From NCBI RefSeq assembly GCF_002443255.2, contig NW_019211459.1, forward strand, positions 1,616,838 to 1,680,837: DNA of 64,000 nucleotides, written 5' to 3'. This DNA comes from Varroa destructor (lineage: Eukaryota > Arthropoda > Arachnida > Mesostigmata > Varroidae). Shown one piece after another: positions 26,747-41,700 of this stretch; position 1 is the stretch's first letter; the number at the start of each line of letters is the position of its first letter. Under the pieces are notes generated by a model, which was not told where the DNA came from, ran no database searches, and worked only from the letters and a program-made list of their open reading frames with translations. The position numbers were made by a program, and so were the translations under genes.

Positions 26747-29700
26747 GATTTTCAAAAGATGAAACGTCTGAAGGCATGATCGGCTTTTTTTTTTTTTTTT
26801 TTTTTTTTTTCGAAAATTTTAACATTAGATTTGTTTGAGAAGAAGATTTTTTTTCCATTTTTTAATAGTATAGTTTTTAACTAGCTTTGCCGAACGAGGA
26901 CGGCCTCATTTTATACGAGAATTCAAATAAAGGTGTTTCGGAAGGCCTACTGCTCTTGAACCCAGCCTCTTTGAATCGGCGACGAAGCAAAATTTTGAAC
27001 ACAGCTAATCCACGGTCTCGTACTCTGCTCTGGGAAATATTGCTGGGTAATATTTAATAAGGCTGGGAAATGGTACTACACTTCTTCGATTCTCGTCACC
27101 GATTTTATGAGACAGCAGCAGGAGGCTTTCACTAAGCCTCTTAACGACGTCGGCGACTGCATGTTGACGAGGCTCAGCAATCCCCCATTGCGTACGTTGC
27201 GATTTTGATTCCTTTTTTTTTTTTTTTGATTTGATTGATCTGTGAATAAATGCACAAAAACACTCGGACGAGTCAAACTTATAATTATAACACCGTGGCA
27301 CCTAGTGCCAACAACAGACGTGCTGGACGGTCGAATATAACGCGCCGCTTACAGATAGTAGCGTGAGATAGTGGCAGAAAATATGAACGCTGGGCTTACT
27401 GAGATTTTTTTTAATGACAAACTGTTACCCCTGCGACAGTTGAAATACGTATCACACCATTTGTTAGCGGTTTGAAAATGGAGGACATCAGCATCAAATA
27501 GAATAATGCCGCCCTGATAAGCTAAAAGCTTTTTGAAGTTGACTTTGATGTTGCAGCATATATAAATATTTAAGTAAAGATATCAAACACGAGTAGTTTT
27601 TATGAATGACGAAATTGATTGGTTTGGTAATCGAATTAAGTGGGCAGCCTAATTCGAAATCTTCGTAGTTGTTGGTAACGAATCAATTCGACGAAGTGCC
27701 TGTGAGGCTCACATATTCGGCCGGTTATCCTTCATGGTTAACTTACGGTTGTTATATAAGTTGATAGCGTGCTTAGTTAGAAAAAATATTTGATAACATG
27801 TTGACCGACATTTTAACATCTAGACCGACTTTTGATTTTGACCAACATGAAGAGGACGAATCAATTAGAGGGCAATACGGCTTGTTACAGTTATCCGAAG
27901 CTGTGCTAAACTGTTATTAATCTCATAATAAATGACATCTTTATAATTTTCATAAAGTATGCCTTTTAGATAGTTCATCTTGCAAAGTTCTTGCAGATTT
28001 CGCCTAGGTCCTTTTTTAAGTCTCTCTTTTTTTAAGGCCCATTTTCCAAACGAACGAACGAGGTGCTACCAGCTGAGAGTCCGCATAAGGTCGACACCCG
28101 TGGTGTGAAATTATTCATTTCCCTGACGCAGTTGGCAATTATTTATTCCTTCAGCAGGCAGCAGAAATTACGTGGTGTGCCGTTAACGATATCATGGCCA
28201 CAGTCCAGTGCATAAGTTTACCGCAGCGAATTTGATGAAAGACATAAGTGTTTAACCGGATCTTTACACATAAACTAGAAAATAGTATCTGCATCCTAGA
28301 TATTCCTTGATTGGAGCCAGTTTTTTTGGAAAAAGTGTCGTGGTTCGTACATGTTTTGTATCATTCCACAATTAGGCGAGCTTACAACGGAAAACACATG
28401 GACAATATTGAACAATAGATGGCCCTTAAATGTGGTATGAAGAAAGATGCTTCATCTCTTCAGTCCAATCTTGACTTTCACTTTAAGGCCGGTTGCAACA
28501 TGTTCCACAAACTGTATCAACATCCGAGGAAACAGCAAGTGGCCAGAATTGAGACGGTAAATAATACGTCGGCGAATCGTCAGATACAAACTCGCATTGA
28601 TAACAACCACCAATGTGACCACTGTAGGGACCATTAAAATGTTGAAAATAATTTATTAATTGAAAAAATTGAGTCTCCCTTGATCAAGGGTGAACCTAAA
28701 TTAATTCATACGAGTATACAAAAAGGGAAGAAGTTGTTCCACAGTTAGGCAATGGCGATAATTGGCGATGCCTTAGAGGGACTCCCCATCTGAGTCCTCA
28801 TCGTTGTCAGAATGAATGAGTGAAATCTCCTGCAATATTAAGCTTGTATTGTACCCCGTGTTTGCATAAATTTGCATTAATCTTCATTTAGATTCGTCAT
28901 GAATCAATAAATATCAATGCAGATAACGGACATGAGCTCCGTGTGTCGACGATGCTTTCTTGGCAGCGATGATTACAATATTGTAGATTTGAGTAATTCT
29001 ACCCATTAAACAGAGAACCCTTTGATCGGGTAGCTATTGTTATAGACTATCTATCGTTCTATCGTAAAATTTGTCATGCTGAGAAGATGCTGATTTTAAT
29101 AGCTCTGTGCACCAAACAAGTAGATTGTTGAGGACGATTGGCTAGGCCACGATGTCACAATCTTCATTTGGATGTTGTTTCCTTCTTCGATAGCGGCCGT
29201 AGAATAGCGATTACATCACCAAAGCGCCAACAGCCGATGATTCCTACTGTCGCCATCTGCAATGACTAGCGCAGTTGATCATCGAACGTTCGGCCAACGA
29301 AAGATGACTGTGGTTATCCTCATAAAATAGTGGCTGTACGCGAAAAACAACGCTGCAGTCTATACGTCAGTGATACCCGTATTCTACATAAAGCAAAATG
29401 GATTAGTACTCTTCGCTTTCGTTGTTGGTTTTTTTCTGTGTTATGGACAGAATATATTATGGCTTCTAATGTAAGCGCTGTTAGCAAAGATTTAAATCGC
29501 TGTTGAGCGTAGTTGTATTTAAAAGGTATTCTTATAACTATGATCAAAATGAAGCCGTTTATTAAAGTAATCTCTTTGCTGCGACATCTAATCCACCCCT
29601 TCGGTTCGAGACAGAACTTTTGCCTATGCCGACAGAGACATAACCAGGTCGCTAAGTGTTACTGCCTTTGTTGATATTATCTAGTTAGCTGCGCAACAGG

Positions 29701-32700
29701 CAACAAAAGCACTCATCGGTTCTTGGCTATCCCTCAGAAGATTAGAGAACTTATCTAACAAGCTCAATTAAAGCAGCAGCTTCGTATCATCTCAAGCTAT
29801 TCATGATTTGCTATTGTATATAGATGATTTCCTCGCTTTGTTGCGCCTACATACGAAAAGATGTCTTCTCCTCTCAGATTTGCTGTATTTCTCTGTGGTA
29901 CTAAATAGCAGTTGTGCTAGCAGGAGCACGCGTGAAAGAGCACGATTATTATTATTATTATCGTCATTACTGTTGTATGGGAGAAACGCTAGCAGTGTAT
30001 CGGGACGGCGGGAGACGTGGTTGCCTCACGCGGAGAGCTATTAGTTTCCGCTGTTGCTGCTTCTGACCCACCGGGAAAGGGGATTCCGGCGAGACGCCCG
30101 CCGCGGAGAGAACCGCACTTGCAAAAGAGGCCCAACGACTAGCAAGCGACGGAGCCGGCTAACAATACGTCGCGCGTCAACGCGTCGCAGCTGCTCGCAG
30201 CACTGACACAGCGACGCGAACAACAAAGCCCGAACGACAGTTACGCATTTTCCACATTAAACGCTCGTACGTGACAATGATCAGAAGCGGATTGAGCAAC
30301 AATCACTCGCTGTGAGTCCCCCGCCAATGCTGTCAGTGATGATTTCACTCGAATGTTATGATTTTACTAGTGGTGGTGCCTGCTTGAAGATAGAGACTAG
30401 CATTCGCTAGGTGGAACGTGGTATTATATTGAAGAAAAGCCTCGCAGATTCCGGTGCTATTCCATTGATGGAAAAATTCTACCAGTTTAGCTACTTAGTG
30501 TTGTGTCAGACGTCTAAGAAGCAGTACGAGTAACGCAGGATGACTTTGCATGTGACCTTCGCTTCCGATTACGATGTAATTACATGCATAAAAATATAAA
30601 TTGGCTGCTGAACAAAGAGCGACCTAAGTGTGCCACATCTTACATTGGCTCAACGCGTAGTTTCATTGGTTACTTTCTCGGACGTACAATGTACAAATAA
30701 TGTCAAGGGGCCATTATTATTATATGGGGTATTCAAGCGAAATCTGAAATTACTTTTTTTGAAATAGTGATCTAAATTTACAGTCGGCAAGCAGATAAAC
30801 TTGTTGTAAGTTCTCTGTCATGGCAGCAACAAGGATGTTGTATTGAGTGTTTGATTTCTTTAGGATCAAGAGGATTATCAACTACAGGTAACTGCTGTTT
30901 ATGTCTGCACGTGAGGAGTGTCGACGGAAGATTGGCTAGTTTACCATTAAACTGAATCGCTACACCAAGCTATAAAACTTGCTGTCTACTGTTGATCTGA
31001 CCTCCTGCGTTATGGTCATGTCACCTTCACCCTCCGTGTACCCACCCTTGCCGCATGACCGTACGGTTAAGCGTTTAGCTTCAGATGAACGAACTCGCAG
31101 CCGTTCGTTGCATGGCATCGAACGTAAGGCTTTGATCGGACGGCGGGACTCGTCCGTTGATTCAACTGAAAGTTGTACTGCAGAATGTCCCAATAGTGGG
31201 TTTACGTATAGCCTCGGCCGATCACTGAAATGTGGAAGTTACGGTCCGGATCAGAGTCTTGCGTCGACTTTACCAATACCCTCCGTAGGACCTACCTGTG
31301 ACTATGCCAACTGCAACAACAACAGCGGTAGCCCATGCGGTAATAATAACAGTAGCAACATCGTAGGTGGTGATTTAAACCTTCGAACGCCGGTATTGCG
31401 GACAGTCCGGCGAGCTGTTAATCTTCTCAGGAAAACCCTTACGGACTCGCTCACGTCGCTTGGTAGTTATACTTCCAGTACGGAATCGCTTCAGGAGCAA
31501 GCAATCACGTCAGGAAATAATCTCTTTAGACCGGCGCACCGAGCAGGCAACAAAACGATGATTGTGCAGAGCCCTGCAATGTATGTATCGACTACCGGCA
31601 TGCACACGCCACCGCCCTTGTCATGTGTCTCCGTATCAAGCAGTCATACCTCACGGTGTTCAACAACAGTTAAGGTATTTACGGTATCTATATGTATACA
31701 TATGCACTCTAAATTTTGCCAGTCGCACGTACTACTGAGCTTTGGCGGAAGAGGGAGGTCATCTTCATATGGGCCTATGGAAATCGAAGTAAGAAAAACG
31801 AGTTCTTGGATAGTCGAAACAGTGAAGCCTGTGATGAGGTCGAAAACAGAATGTAAATGTTTAGCAGTTAGTTTTTATTGATATTTCGTTTTGTTATACG
31901 TCATTAATAATATTCCCGTTCTCTGATGTAAGGTATGACGCAGGTTGTTCGAGTGAGTGTTCTTCTAGAACTGTGTACCGTCTAAAAACAAAAAGCTAAT
32001 GTCAACACTAAAGAATTTCGGCTCGTGACTTTTTAATTTCATAATAAGGCTCAACCAAACAGTGTTTTTTTGGTTGGCATTCATTCGGCCTGTTGACTCA
32101 GCTTCCGCACTATTTACAAGGTCCTTCAATTCTATGCAAACTTACCATATGAGTGCAATTTTGTGTACCAATTAGGTGCGATTTTAAACGACATTGTTAA
32201 ATACCTGTACAAGTTGTTTCTTCCGATCTTTGAGAAAATGCTGTGGTCTTTTAGGACACCGCTTCCCGAGATTAGCTGCAATAACAGACACGAAGCATTA
32301 GATGGGACCAATTTTTTTTTTAATTATATTCACAGTTTATATTATGTATGCCTCGCTGAAAGAGAGAAGGCAAGAATGAATTGTCGCTGATTGATGGTGG
32401 CAGGAGTTGTCAAATCTTCGATAGCTTTCTTATTTCAAACCGAACCTCGGTTTGAGCCATATCTACGCACACTAGCGTATTTTCTATCCATACGAGTATT
32501 TGGTGCAGTTTCGTTTTTAAATATCAAAAATGTCAAATAATTTATGCAGCAGAGACCAAACGGAAAGGTCGTTACTACTACTTTCATAGATACTTATGCT
32601 GAGTGGCTGGCTAGCTGGAGAAGCATAAGAGCTGGAATCATACGGCGCACCTGTGCCTATGCTTGCCTTCATTCTGGAAATGGGGAAAATTAGTACTTTC

Positions 32701-35700
32701 GACAAAATTGGTTTCAGCGGCCACCAGGCTTCAACTATAAATTGACCCAAATTTGCTCTTTATCGGATTACGCAAACCTACTACAATCGGTCTCAGTCAC
32801 GGTAAAAGCCTTCCCTGCACAAAATCTCACAACACGCTTTGGACAAAGCACGTATATACTTGTATAAGACCACGTCTATTTAACATTATGTTAAAAGTGA
32901 AAAGATATTTCTAACTAAATCGACAACTGCGATACTAAAGCAAAAACGGCGAAGGCAACGATACTTTTTCGTCAATTTTGACTTGGTTAACATGACTCTT
33001 TATTGATGCCAACAAATAAAACCGGCTGGTAAAATTATAATGAGAACTTTCCTATCACCGTTCAGAAGAGAACTTCCTGAATGACGCATAAATCGTGTAT
33101 CGTGAGCTGCACCTCATTTAAAACAGTGTTGTATACAAGGAAATGTTTGCGATCGCTGCATCAAGGGCTACGTCTCGTACGTGTGTGTACGAGTAAATAT
33201 CACGAGATTGTCTACTGAACTGAACTATCTCCTTATATACATATATATATTGCACCGCTTTAGAAAAAACGGCTTACCATGGAAAAAACGGTTGGTAAAG
33301 GTGACAAAAGCATTGAAGAACAAACATAATGATTACTTTTGCTCGTTTAAAAAATATCGGCGTTTGGGGGGTCTGTTTTGACCCACTTGTTCTGTATATT
33401 GGACCAGAAGGCATCTTTTAAGGTATCGGCGTCCCTGTGTGACAACATCCTTATTATTATTTTTATTAATATTTTCATTAGTAATATTATCGTTGTCAAA
33501 ACATTACCAGCACATGGTCAACGCCAGAGCAATCTGCCTCTAAATACGAGTCGAGTGTGAAGAAATATAGAGAGAGGTACTTCTCTTTGCAAATGCAAAT
33601 TCAACGCCGTCAGATAGCAAAGCGCGCTCGATCAGAGCAGTTAACAACGGATGCTTATTATCGCTGTATATGGGTTATTCGAGACATCCGGTCATTACTC
33701 ATGGCGTTCAGTGCAACGGGTTGCCTGCGAAGAGGCGCTATCCAGAACTGACGCCTCATACAAAGAAATGACATTATATCTCTTTGTATGAGGTGTCAGT
33801 ATGATAATTAACTAAGATGTATTTTACTTATGGTTCACAAACGCTTCCTGGCAGTTGAAGGCCTCAAATGTTTTGCTCTATTTTGATTGCCTTAAGCGAT
33901 AACATGATTTTGTTACTAGCCACAAAGATATAATAGTGGCCTGCTTTTTTAAGTCCTATAGGACAAAATACTAGTACATATCATCAATATGTAGCGCTTG
34001 AAGGCACCGTTTTATGCACATCAAATTCACGATTGCTATCAGCTGAGCTTAGCACACAGATTTTTAGTTTAGACACAGCAGCGATACAACAGAGGTGGCG
34101 CTCTCTGCTGCTATCAGTTGGCATGATCGTCGATGACTTAAATATCCATCTGTCCGGGTCGGATGAGTTGGCCTATAAGGTGGGACACGCTCATACGTAC
34201 CGTCTTAATTGATACCTTAATACTTGCATTACGTTCGGTATCAAGGGAAAAATTTTTACGAACTCGTTTAGCAATTCCTTACGCTTTTCCTATAGGATAC
34301 AGTATTATAATATATGCAGATATGGAATCAATCCATAACAGGTTGTTATTGTTCTTCTAATCTCTTTTCTATCGTCGCATTGATTCAGTATGGAGAAACG
34401 GAGATGAAAGCGATGCTGCTATTGTGATTGTGTCACTACCACTACTTGTGTATTAAAGGTAAGCTACTACTTATTGCGCTCTAACGAATATCTGCTTCTG
34501 CCTATCTGTTTATTGTTTCGGCTATTCGCTTCCCTCGACGTGCGTTTGCATCGTTGGGGACGTCGGTGTCGAAACGATTGTGGCAGCTGTAAGCCAACAG
34601 TGGGGGGTTAAACTTGCAACAAAGGAACGCCAACACTGACACGTCAGTTGGCATACGTCGTTCGTACTTCAGCGTGTAAAGACTTACCCCACTTGTCTTT
34701 CGCTTCGTTAATGAGGAACTTCTGTGGATCGGTAAATTGAGACAGAAAAATCGAACGAACCACCACGTGTCAAGAGCTCCGCTTTTCATAACAACATTGA
34801 TTTCAGGCGGGGGTGGAAGACACGATGTCAGATTAGGATATCGTAGGGCAGACCCGTCACACAGTTATTCCATTTTCTGGATGTATTTGAGTGGCTGATC
34901 GTGGACAAATGCATACGAAGAATCTGAAGAAGCATTCATTAATGGTGCCAGATTGATATTTTTATTTTTGCGATAGGGTCTTAAAAACTTGCCTGAATCA
35001 TAATAAACCATAGATAGCTATGTGGGTACGACTTCAGGTTTCATTCTAGACGAGGCAAAGGGCAACCATGCATCGTTCAACTAGATCGTTTCAAGGGTTC
35101 ACTGCTTAGTTGTGCTACCCAACGCAGGACGTTACCTAGACAAACAAGTAAATTTATTCTGGTCTGGGTTTGTTCTGAATCGCTTGAGTTAATGATATGT
35201 AGTTCCTGTGTCGTGCGCTAAATGTTGTAGCATCATAAATGGGCCTACAGATAGACGATAGAAAGATGTTTGTGACAGTATTCCTTAGAGGTTGTTCCAG
35301 CTCCGTAAAAGCGTGACTAAGAACACTGATTTTAACGGCATGGGTGACCAGCGGACGAGGAATGGCATCCTAAGCTGTCATATACTTAGCAAAGCAATCG
35401 ACGCGATTAGGACCCCAATAACAAACCCCTTTACGATACAATTAGCCACACAATGAAGACAGCCAGTGTTCAGTAGTAAATACGTACTAAGCTGCCCTAT
35501 ATTTTCAAAAACGTATTGATTACCTCTTGTATTGCTAGAGCTTGTTATGTTTAATATGAATTTAACACAGGTAGACCTTAATAGACTTAACAAACAGCGA
35601 TGCAACCCAGTTATGTCGAACACGTTTTATATGGGGATTTTCGCACGCCGAAGTAGCAAGCATTACATACTTCGTGCTTTGACTGCACATTTTTCGAAAT

Positions 35701-38700
35701 TGATACTGCTCTAACTAACCTCCGGTGCTCACTCATTATATTTACGAATATTTTGCTTTCATGAGGATCTACGAGTATTTACAAGAAGAGCAAAATATAT
35801 TTATACCAAAATCGCAACTCCATTGGGTTGTTTTTGCATTCGTAGTCACGTAATACGTGACGTCGTAAGCTACGAATCTCCCAAGTATATGTTTGTAATA
35901 GAAATATGTCCAATTTTAGTGAGATTGGCCATATTTCGTTAGAATAAGGTTTAATCAAAAAGGTAAGTTAGAGGTGAAGCTAGCTCACTCGTGTTCTTCG
36001 GGGACAAGTTTTTTCTATGAAGTATGTGAGTATTACATATACCTCTATTTCCAAATGTTCGCAGATGTTCAAAGAAAAAGAAAGAACATGTCGAAAAAAA
36101 TCACATGAATGAAAACGTAGCCTGTACCGTGATTCGGCACCATTGTCGTCGCGATACGTATACCATCGTTACTATCTGTACTTAGCTGCACATAGCGCGT
36201 GCGGCTGCTGCTCCATCGGCAGCTAATATTTAAATGATACGATAAGTACGACTACGACCATCATTTGGAGCTTATGGAAATTACCTCAATTTTGAAAAAG
36301 TGTAATCCATCATTCAAGCTTTTTCTTTTGTCCACTGTTGCCGGAAAAAGGGCCATTTAAGCAGATCAAAATACTCAACGCGTCGACAACTATAATCTTG
36401 CTAATAAAAGTTCAATTATTGCAGCAAAGCTACACAAATCTCTTTCTCATTTACGTTTTACGTCGAGACATCATTTTTATAACGCATTTTATACATATTA
36501 CTCTAAGCGTGCGATTTTTTTAACATCGGCTTTATTGTAAACATGCGTGCGCGTATTAAACTGAATATTACTAAGTCGAGTATAGTCAACGAAAGGTGTC
36601 ACTGATTTGAAGGTACGTGCAGGTGAACCTACGTACGTAGCTTTTGGCGGTGCGGTATGAAAGCAGCAGCCATCGCCGACATGACAACAAAAGTAGGTGA
36701 ATTTACTAAAAAATTTCAGCCACTCTTATAGCGGATACGTATAGCGAAAGCAAAGGTGATCGAGCAGAATTGAGAGCTTTTTTCCGAATCCCATAACACC
36801 ACTGATCGAAGCCAAGCAACGCGTGGTCTTCTTCTTTCAATAAAGCTATCAATACGCTGTCAACGGAACGACAAGAAATTTGACAGTTGTATGACGTTCG
36901 GACAAAGTGTTTTATTCTAGGTGCAATGCACTTTGCTACGAAACACGTGCATACGCAGTGCAGCACGTGACGCTGTTGTTCGTGACGCAATTCTATTGCA
37001 GTAGCACAGAAGTCCGACCGCCTAAAAAACAACCTGTCGGAACGCGAACGAGTATTGCTTGTATGAGTATCGCCGTTGCATTTTGTTAGCAAATAATCGT
37101 CGAGGCAGACCACGCTGATATCTACGAAATTAGTTAACACGTGACCTTTCGACACGAAAGTCTCGTGTTGTAAATGAAGATCACTGAAGTACAAATATAG
37201 GTGTTGACAAAGTATACAAGCAGTCTGCTACACTGCTCATGAGCTGAATCCTTCAGCTACTCAAATTCGCTGTATACAAGTCGACTTTTTTTTAAAATTA
37301 TTTACGCTAGTATTGTCAGATTGTTCTCGTGTTGGTGTCGGCACTAACATGGAGATACGTACACGTATATAGGATTTGTTATAAGTTAACAACGCAGTTT
37401 TTCTATTTACTCGTTGAGGTACAGAGATCCAATTGACTGGGTTAGTTACGTCAGGCCGTTAATTCTTAGCTCTTAAACGAATTTTAGCCATATGCAGTTG
37501 GCGTGGAAAAGAAGTGCCGGTAAGGTTTTCCTGCTCTTGTTTTTATGTCGGAGTCACAAAGATGCGAAAGAAGCGGGGTCGGCCGGCACAGTTTAACGAA
37601 AAGCTGTGTCTTTATGGTGACGCTCACTTAACATTGTATTGTGAACAACTTTGACCCTCTCTAAGAATCTCCTCGGTTATATCATTCCGACTGTTCGGAC
37701 AAGAAACATATTGTGGAAACGGAAACGGAAACCAGATGCGCTCACCTACTAACTGAATACGTCCGAACAAAATTACGCCAGCTTATTTCAATCGGTGTTC
37801 TGAGACAAAGTGGCGCGATGCAGACAAACCCATATCAATAGCTCAAACGCGAAAACGGAAGAGCAGACTTCATGAGTGAAGGCTTTGCAAAGGTCGGCCA
37901 TTCGGTTAAGTTTGTAAATTTATAGCTTGAATTAACAGGTTTTGCGCATACGACGCCACTATCTAGTATGAGATTATAGTTTCGGTTAGTGGACACAACT
38001 AATAATAATTTTGAATAAATGCTGAGGAGTGATTATTCCTCGAAGAGGTAGTAGCTGCTTTTCGTTAGTAGTCTCTTGATTACGATTAATAGATACGCTG
38101 AGATAATAAACATGAAATCCTAAGAAAATATTAGTTAGCTCGAAATTTTACAGTTATTATTTATCAGATAATGTATGATACGATACAATTCACTCCCGAT
38201 GAAATTTCACCATAGCATGATAACAATCGACTGAAACCTATTTAGCTTTTCTTACCGTTAGCTTTTCTTCAATCGTTATTTGACCGTGGACATAGCCGTC
38301 CTATGTTCGCTATCCTACGCGAGGTAATTAGTGGTTCATTTGGGTAAATGTACATCCATGCCCTTATTCAATACAAGGTGAAACCACGATAGAACCAAAT
38401 GCTCTCGTCCAACTTCAGTCTTTATTTACCGCTTTATAGTTGATGTATAGTTATGTATAGTGATTCCCAAGACGATTATATGTGGCAGGTCTATACCAGA
38501 TAGACACACAAGATCACAGCAAAGCCGCCTCTGGCGCGACCGATTGGTTTCTGATGAAACAACATCGCTTTTATCGTGGCCCATGCGATCGTACGTGTCC
38601 TGGAATGTGACAAATCCGTGGTCTATCTGCCCGGAAGGCGACTGGGTTGTGAAACGTACATATCTTCTTGTATTATGCGTTATGTCTGGCGTCAAAGAAC

Positions 38701-41700
38701 TATTGTTGATCGGGGGGTGTCAAACACAGCATGTTCCCTCCTGTATATCTGGGTATTTTGCCATTAAAGATGATAATAAATAGACTCGTGCAGCAAGAAG
38801 TCAGCTGACAGGGCTGTCTAATAGGCGAACGTGGTGCGACTATAAGATATTAAAGCTGAACTTGAATCATTCGGCGGTACATAAAATTGCACGAAAACGA
38901 ATACGTGTATATTCGTTAACACAGATATGTGTAAATTGAAAACTTCTGCTACAAAAAGTTGGCCACGGATTCCGCGTACGAGGTCGAACAGATTACTAAT
39001 TATGATAGCTAGAATTAGTAGCTAAGAAGCAGTAGTAGCTTTCATATAGCATATATGGAAGCTTTGAGGCCGGTACGACCCCCATAATAGCTCGCGAATC
39101 ATTCTTATAATATAGTAGGAGGTTGCTCATGCATTGTTATGGAAATTTGATAAGATAACATGTTTTTGATTTATAGCACTGTTTTAATAAATATGCACTT
39201 ATTTGCTCCGTAAGGCGAAAATATGTGCAGTAGAACTAAAAACTCGCAATCAAGTGGAGCATGAGACAGTGACAGGTTTACAATGGAAACAGGTGACGCC
39301 GTACCTGTAAGCGACTACGATTTTTCTAGTTCTTCTTTTCTCTAGTAAAGTTTTCGTGAACGTAGTGTTTAGATAGTTTAAAAATGTGGTACTAAATCGA
39401 TTCCTGCAAGACAGTTGTCGTACATGAATTTTAAACCATCTAGCTTGATCGATTGGACATGTCACAAGTGATGCTCACTTGTCCTAAATGGGGCCTAATG
39501 CACATCTAGATTCATTTACTCTTTGCGGAATGATGCTCAGTCAACTGTATATGCCTCGCTAGGAATCTATATCTGCACCGTGTCATAATTTGCCCACGTC
39601 GCGTAAGTCGCGCTTCGCCTTGTCAGCTGGCCTGATAATGCGTTTTGGCGACTGCGATGCCGCTTCATCATCATGGTGCTCCGCATAGGAAAACGAAGCC
39701 AGCTACGACTGGATCCTGACGGATGAAAAATGGTGGAATAACCGAATCAATGCCTGTTGGCGGCAAGGTACGACAATGAAGTCAATCTAGTGACATTATT
39801 TGTGTTTATGCCTTTGCAAATCATAGAGCGCCCCACGTTAGGCTGTGAACAGCTAAGGCTTCTGGAATAAGAAGATGGGAAAAAGAGATGACTTTGCAAG
39901 AAACATCTTTTCACCAAGTATGTGTCCAACCTAATTTCTTTATTGCCTTTTTGACGGTTGTAGTCTGCAGAGTTTTATACTAAAATTCAAATACTTAATG
40001 TCTCGTTTCGGCAAAATACGACTCAGATAAAGTAGGTTTATCGCTAAACTGACTCGTACGGGATATAATCGATTGTATACAAACGTGTAATAAATAGAAG
40101 TAGCATCAATAAAATTTAGCCTTCACTTTGTGCTCCACAGCTAATTCATACACTGTTCCACTGGAACAGATCATTCCGTCAATCAACATAAAGAGAAACT
40201 CATTTTCTCGGAAAATAAATGCATGTATCTTCCTCCTGTTGTGGATGAGGAAAAATCACCGTGCCCAAAGCCTTCTAACTGAACAACGTTGCAGCATTAG
40301 AAAGAACGGAGAATGAACGTAGCAATAGACAACTATGTAAAAATCATGAAAGTATTATATATACAATGTGTGCAAAATGTTGTTTTGTTAGTTTCTCAAG
40401 ACGCGATCATAAATTCGTTTTCTGAGATCAAGACAGGCTTACTGATACAAAGTTATACGAATTAAGCCACGTTTAACTTATTTCCCGTATTGCTCCTGAG
40501 TGAATGATTCGGCCCTTGGAAGTTATTGTCTTCCTTCTGATTGAAGCTGGAGAACGTTTTCTTTTGTTTTCTAACACCTGGCGATGGTTAGAGAACTCAT
40601 TTTAGCATCGTGCTGAGTATAAGCTCGAAGGGTCGCCTTATTTCACCAACAATGACGGCGAATACACTGTGAGGTCGATATTGTTGTATGGTCAAAACAA
40701 TATGCGTTGCTATGACGACATACAATTTGACTGGCCGGCTTAATTAAACAAAAAAATTCATTGCGAACGTATTTGATACAAAATGAGAAAAATGTATCCC
40801 TTAACAGACACGATCATAATTACACGTACAAAAAGGATGTTGATTAGTATCTATTATTTTCAAAGATGGGGTCTGATTTGTTTATTGCTACATCAGTCGT
40901 CTAAACTATCCTACCATGTCCCTCTTCTGCTCTACCCAGCAGAGTTATCAAAACCTCACTTAAACTTGAAATTCTGGCGGAATCGAAGCTTGACCTTTGG
41001 TGCACCCGGCCATTCTTCTGACAGGCTAACTCTTGACTAAAGAAATAAAGCGAGTCGCCCCCGTATCGTTCATCGTCGTCTTGTACTGCGTACACACCCT
41101 TCATTCACAGAGGAATACTTTTGCCTTATAATAAACCTTCAGTTGATTGTCTCAGCGTGCTCAGCTGACGTCAGTAAACTTCGTAGTGGCAATCAAATAC
41201 TTTTTCTTGGATACACTAATTGATATCTCAGCGATTTAGATTTCTATCCTAAGGCAGAAACCGTTTTACGTGTCAAAATATTCCATGTATATTTTATAAT
41301 AAATTTGCTATATTTGGTGTTAATTACATGGGCCTCATTTTTGCTAAATCATTTAATTGCGGCGTAATCCCAGATCCCTTTCATTAAAGTATCGTCATAA
41401 CCGTATCGCGTTACATTTGCAAAGCACATTGGAGAACTGCCGCCTCGTGCCCCAATTCTCAGTTGCCTGCCGGAGGGGGGTTTTGAGGGAACTTTAACGC
41501 AGACCCTTTTTGTGAAATGGACGTTTGGCCCCGCCCTGCACAGGTTCATCGTCCATTATTTCATCTGCACGCAGTTGTTGACGTTCGAATATGTATAATA
41601 AATGAACGGTCGTATGCGATACCATTAAACGGATTTTAATCAAAAGAGTGTTCGCCAAAGTGGATTACGGAATCCTACTTGGGAATGCACCTCTCCAGTT

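Noticed and set aside
36706..37194. 162-codon minus-strand open frame in the large intron
   Set aside because: Long enough to notice, but the Cys/His/Arg-mixed translation shows no domain, no splice context and no conservation cue; left as probable chance.
38460..38783. Overlapping plus (107 codons) and minus (89 codons) open frames
   Set aside because: Neither shows a known motif or good splice sites, and both strands are open, which points to composition rather than coding.
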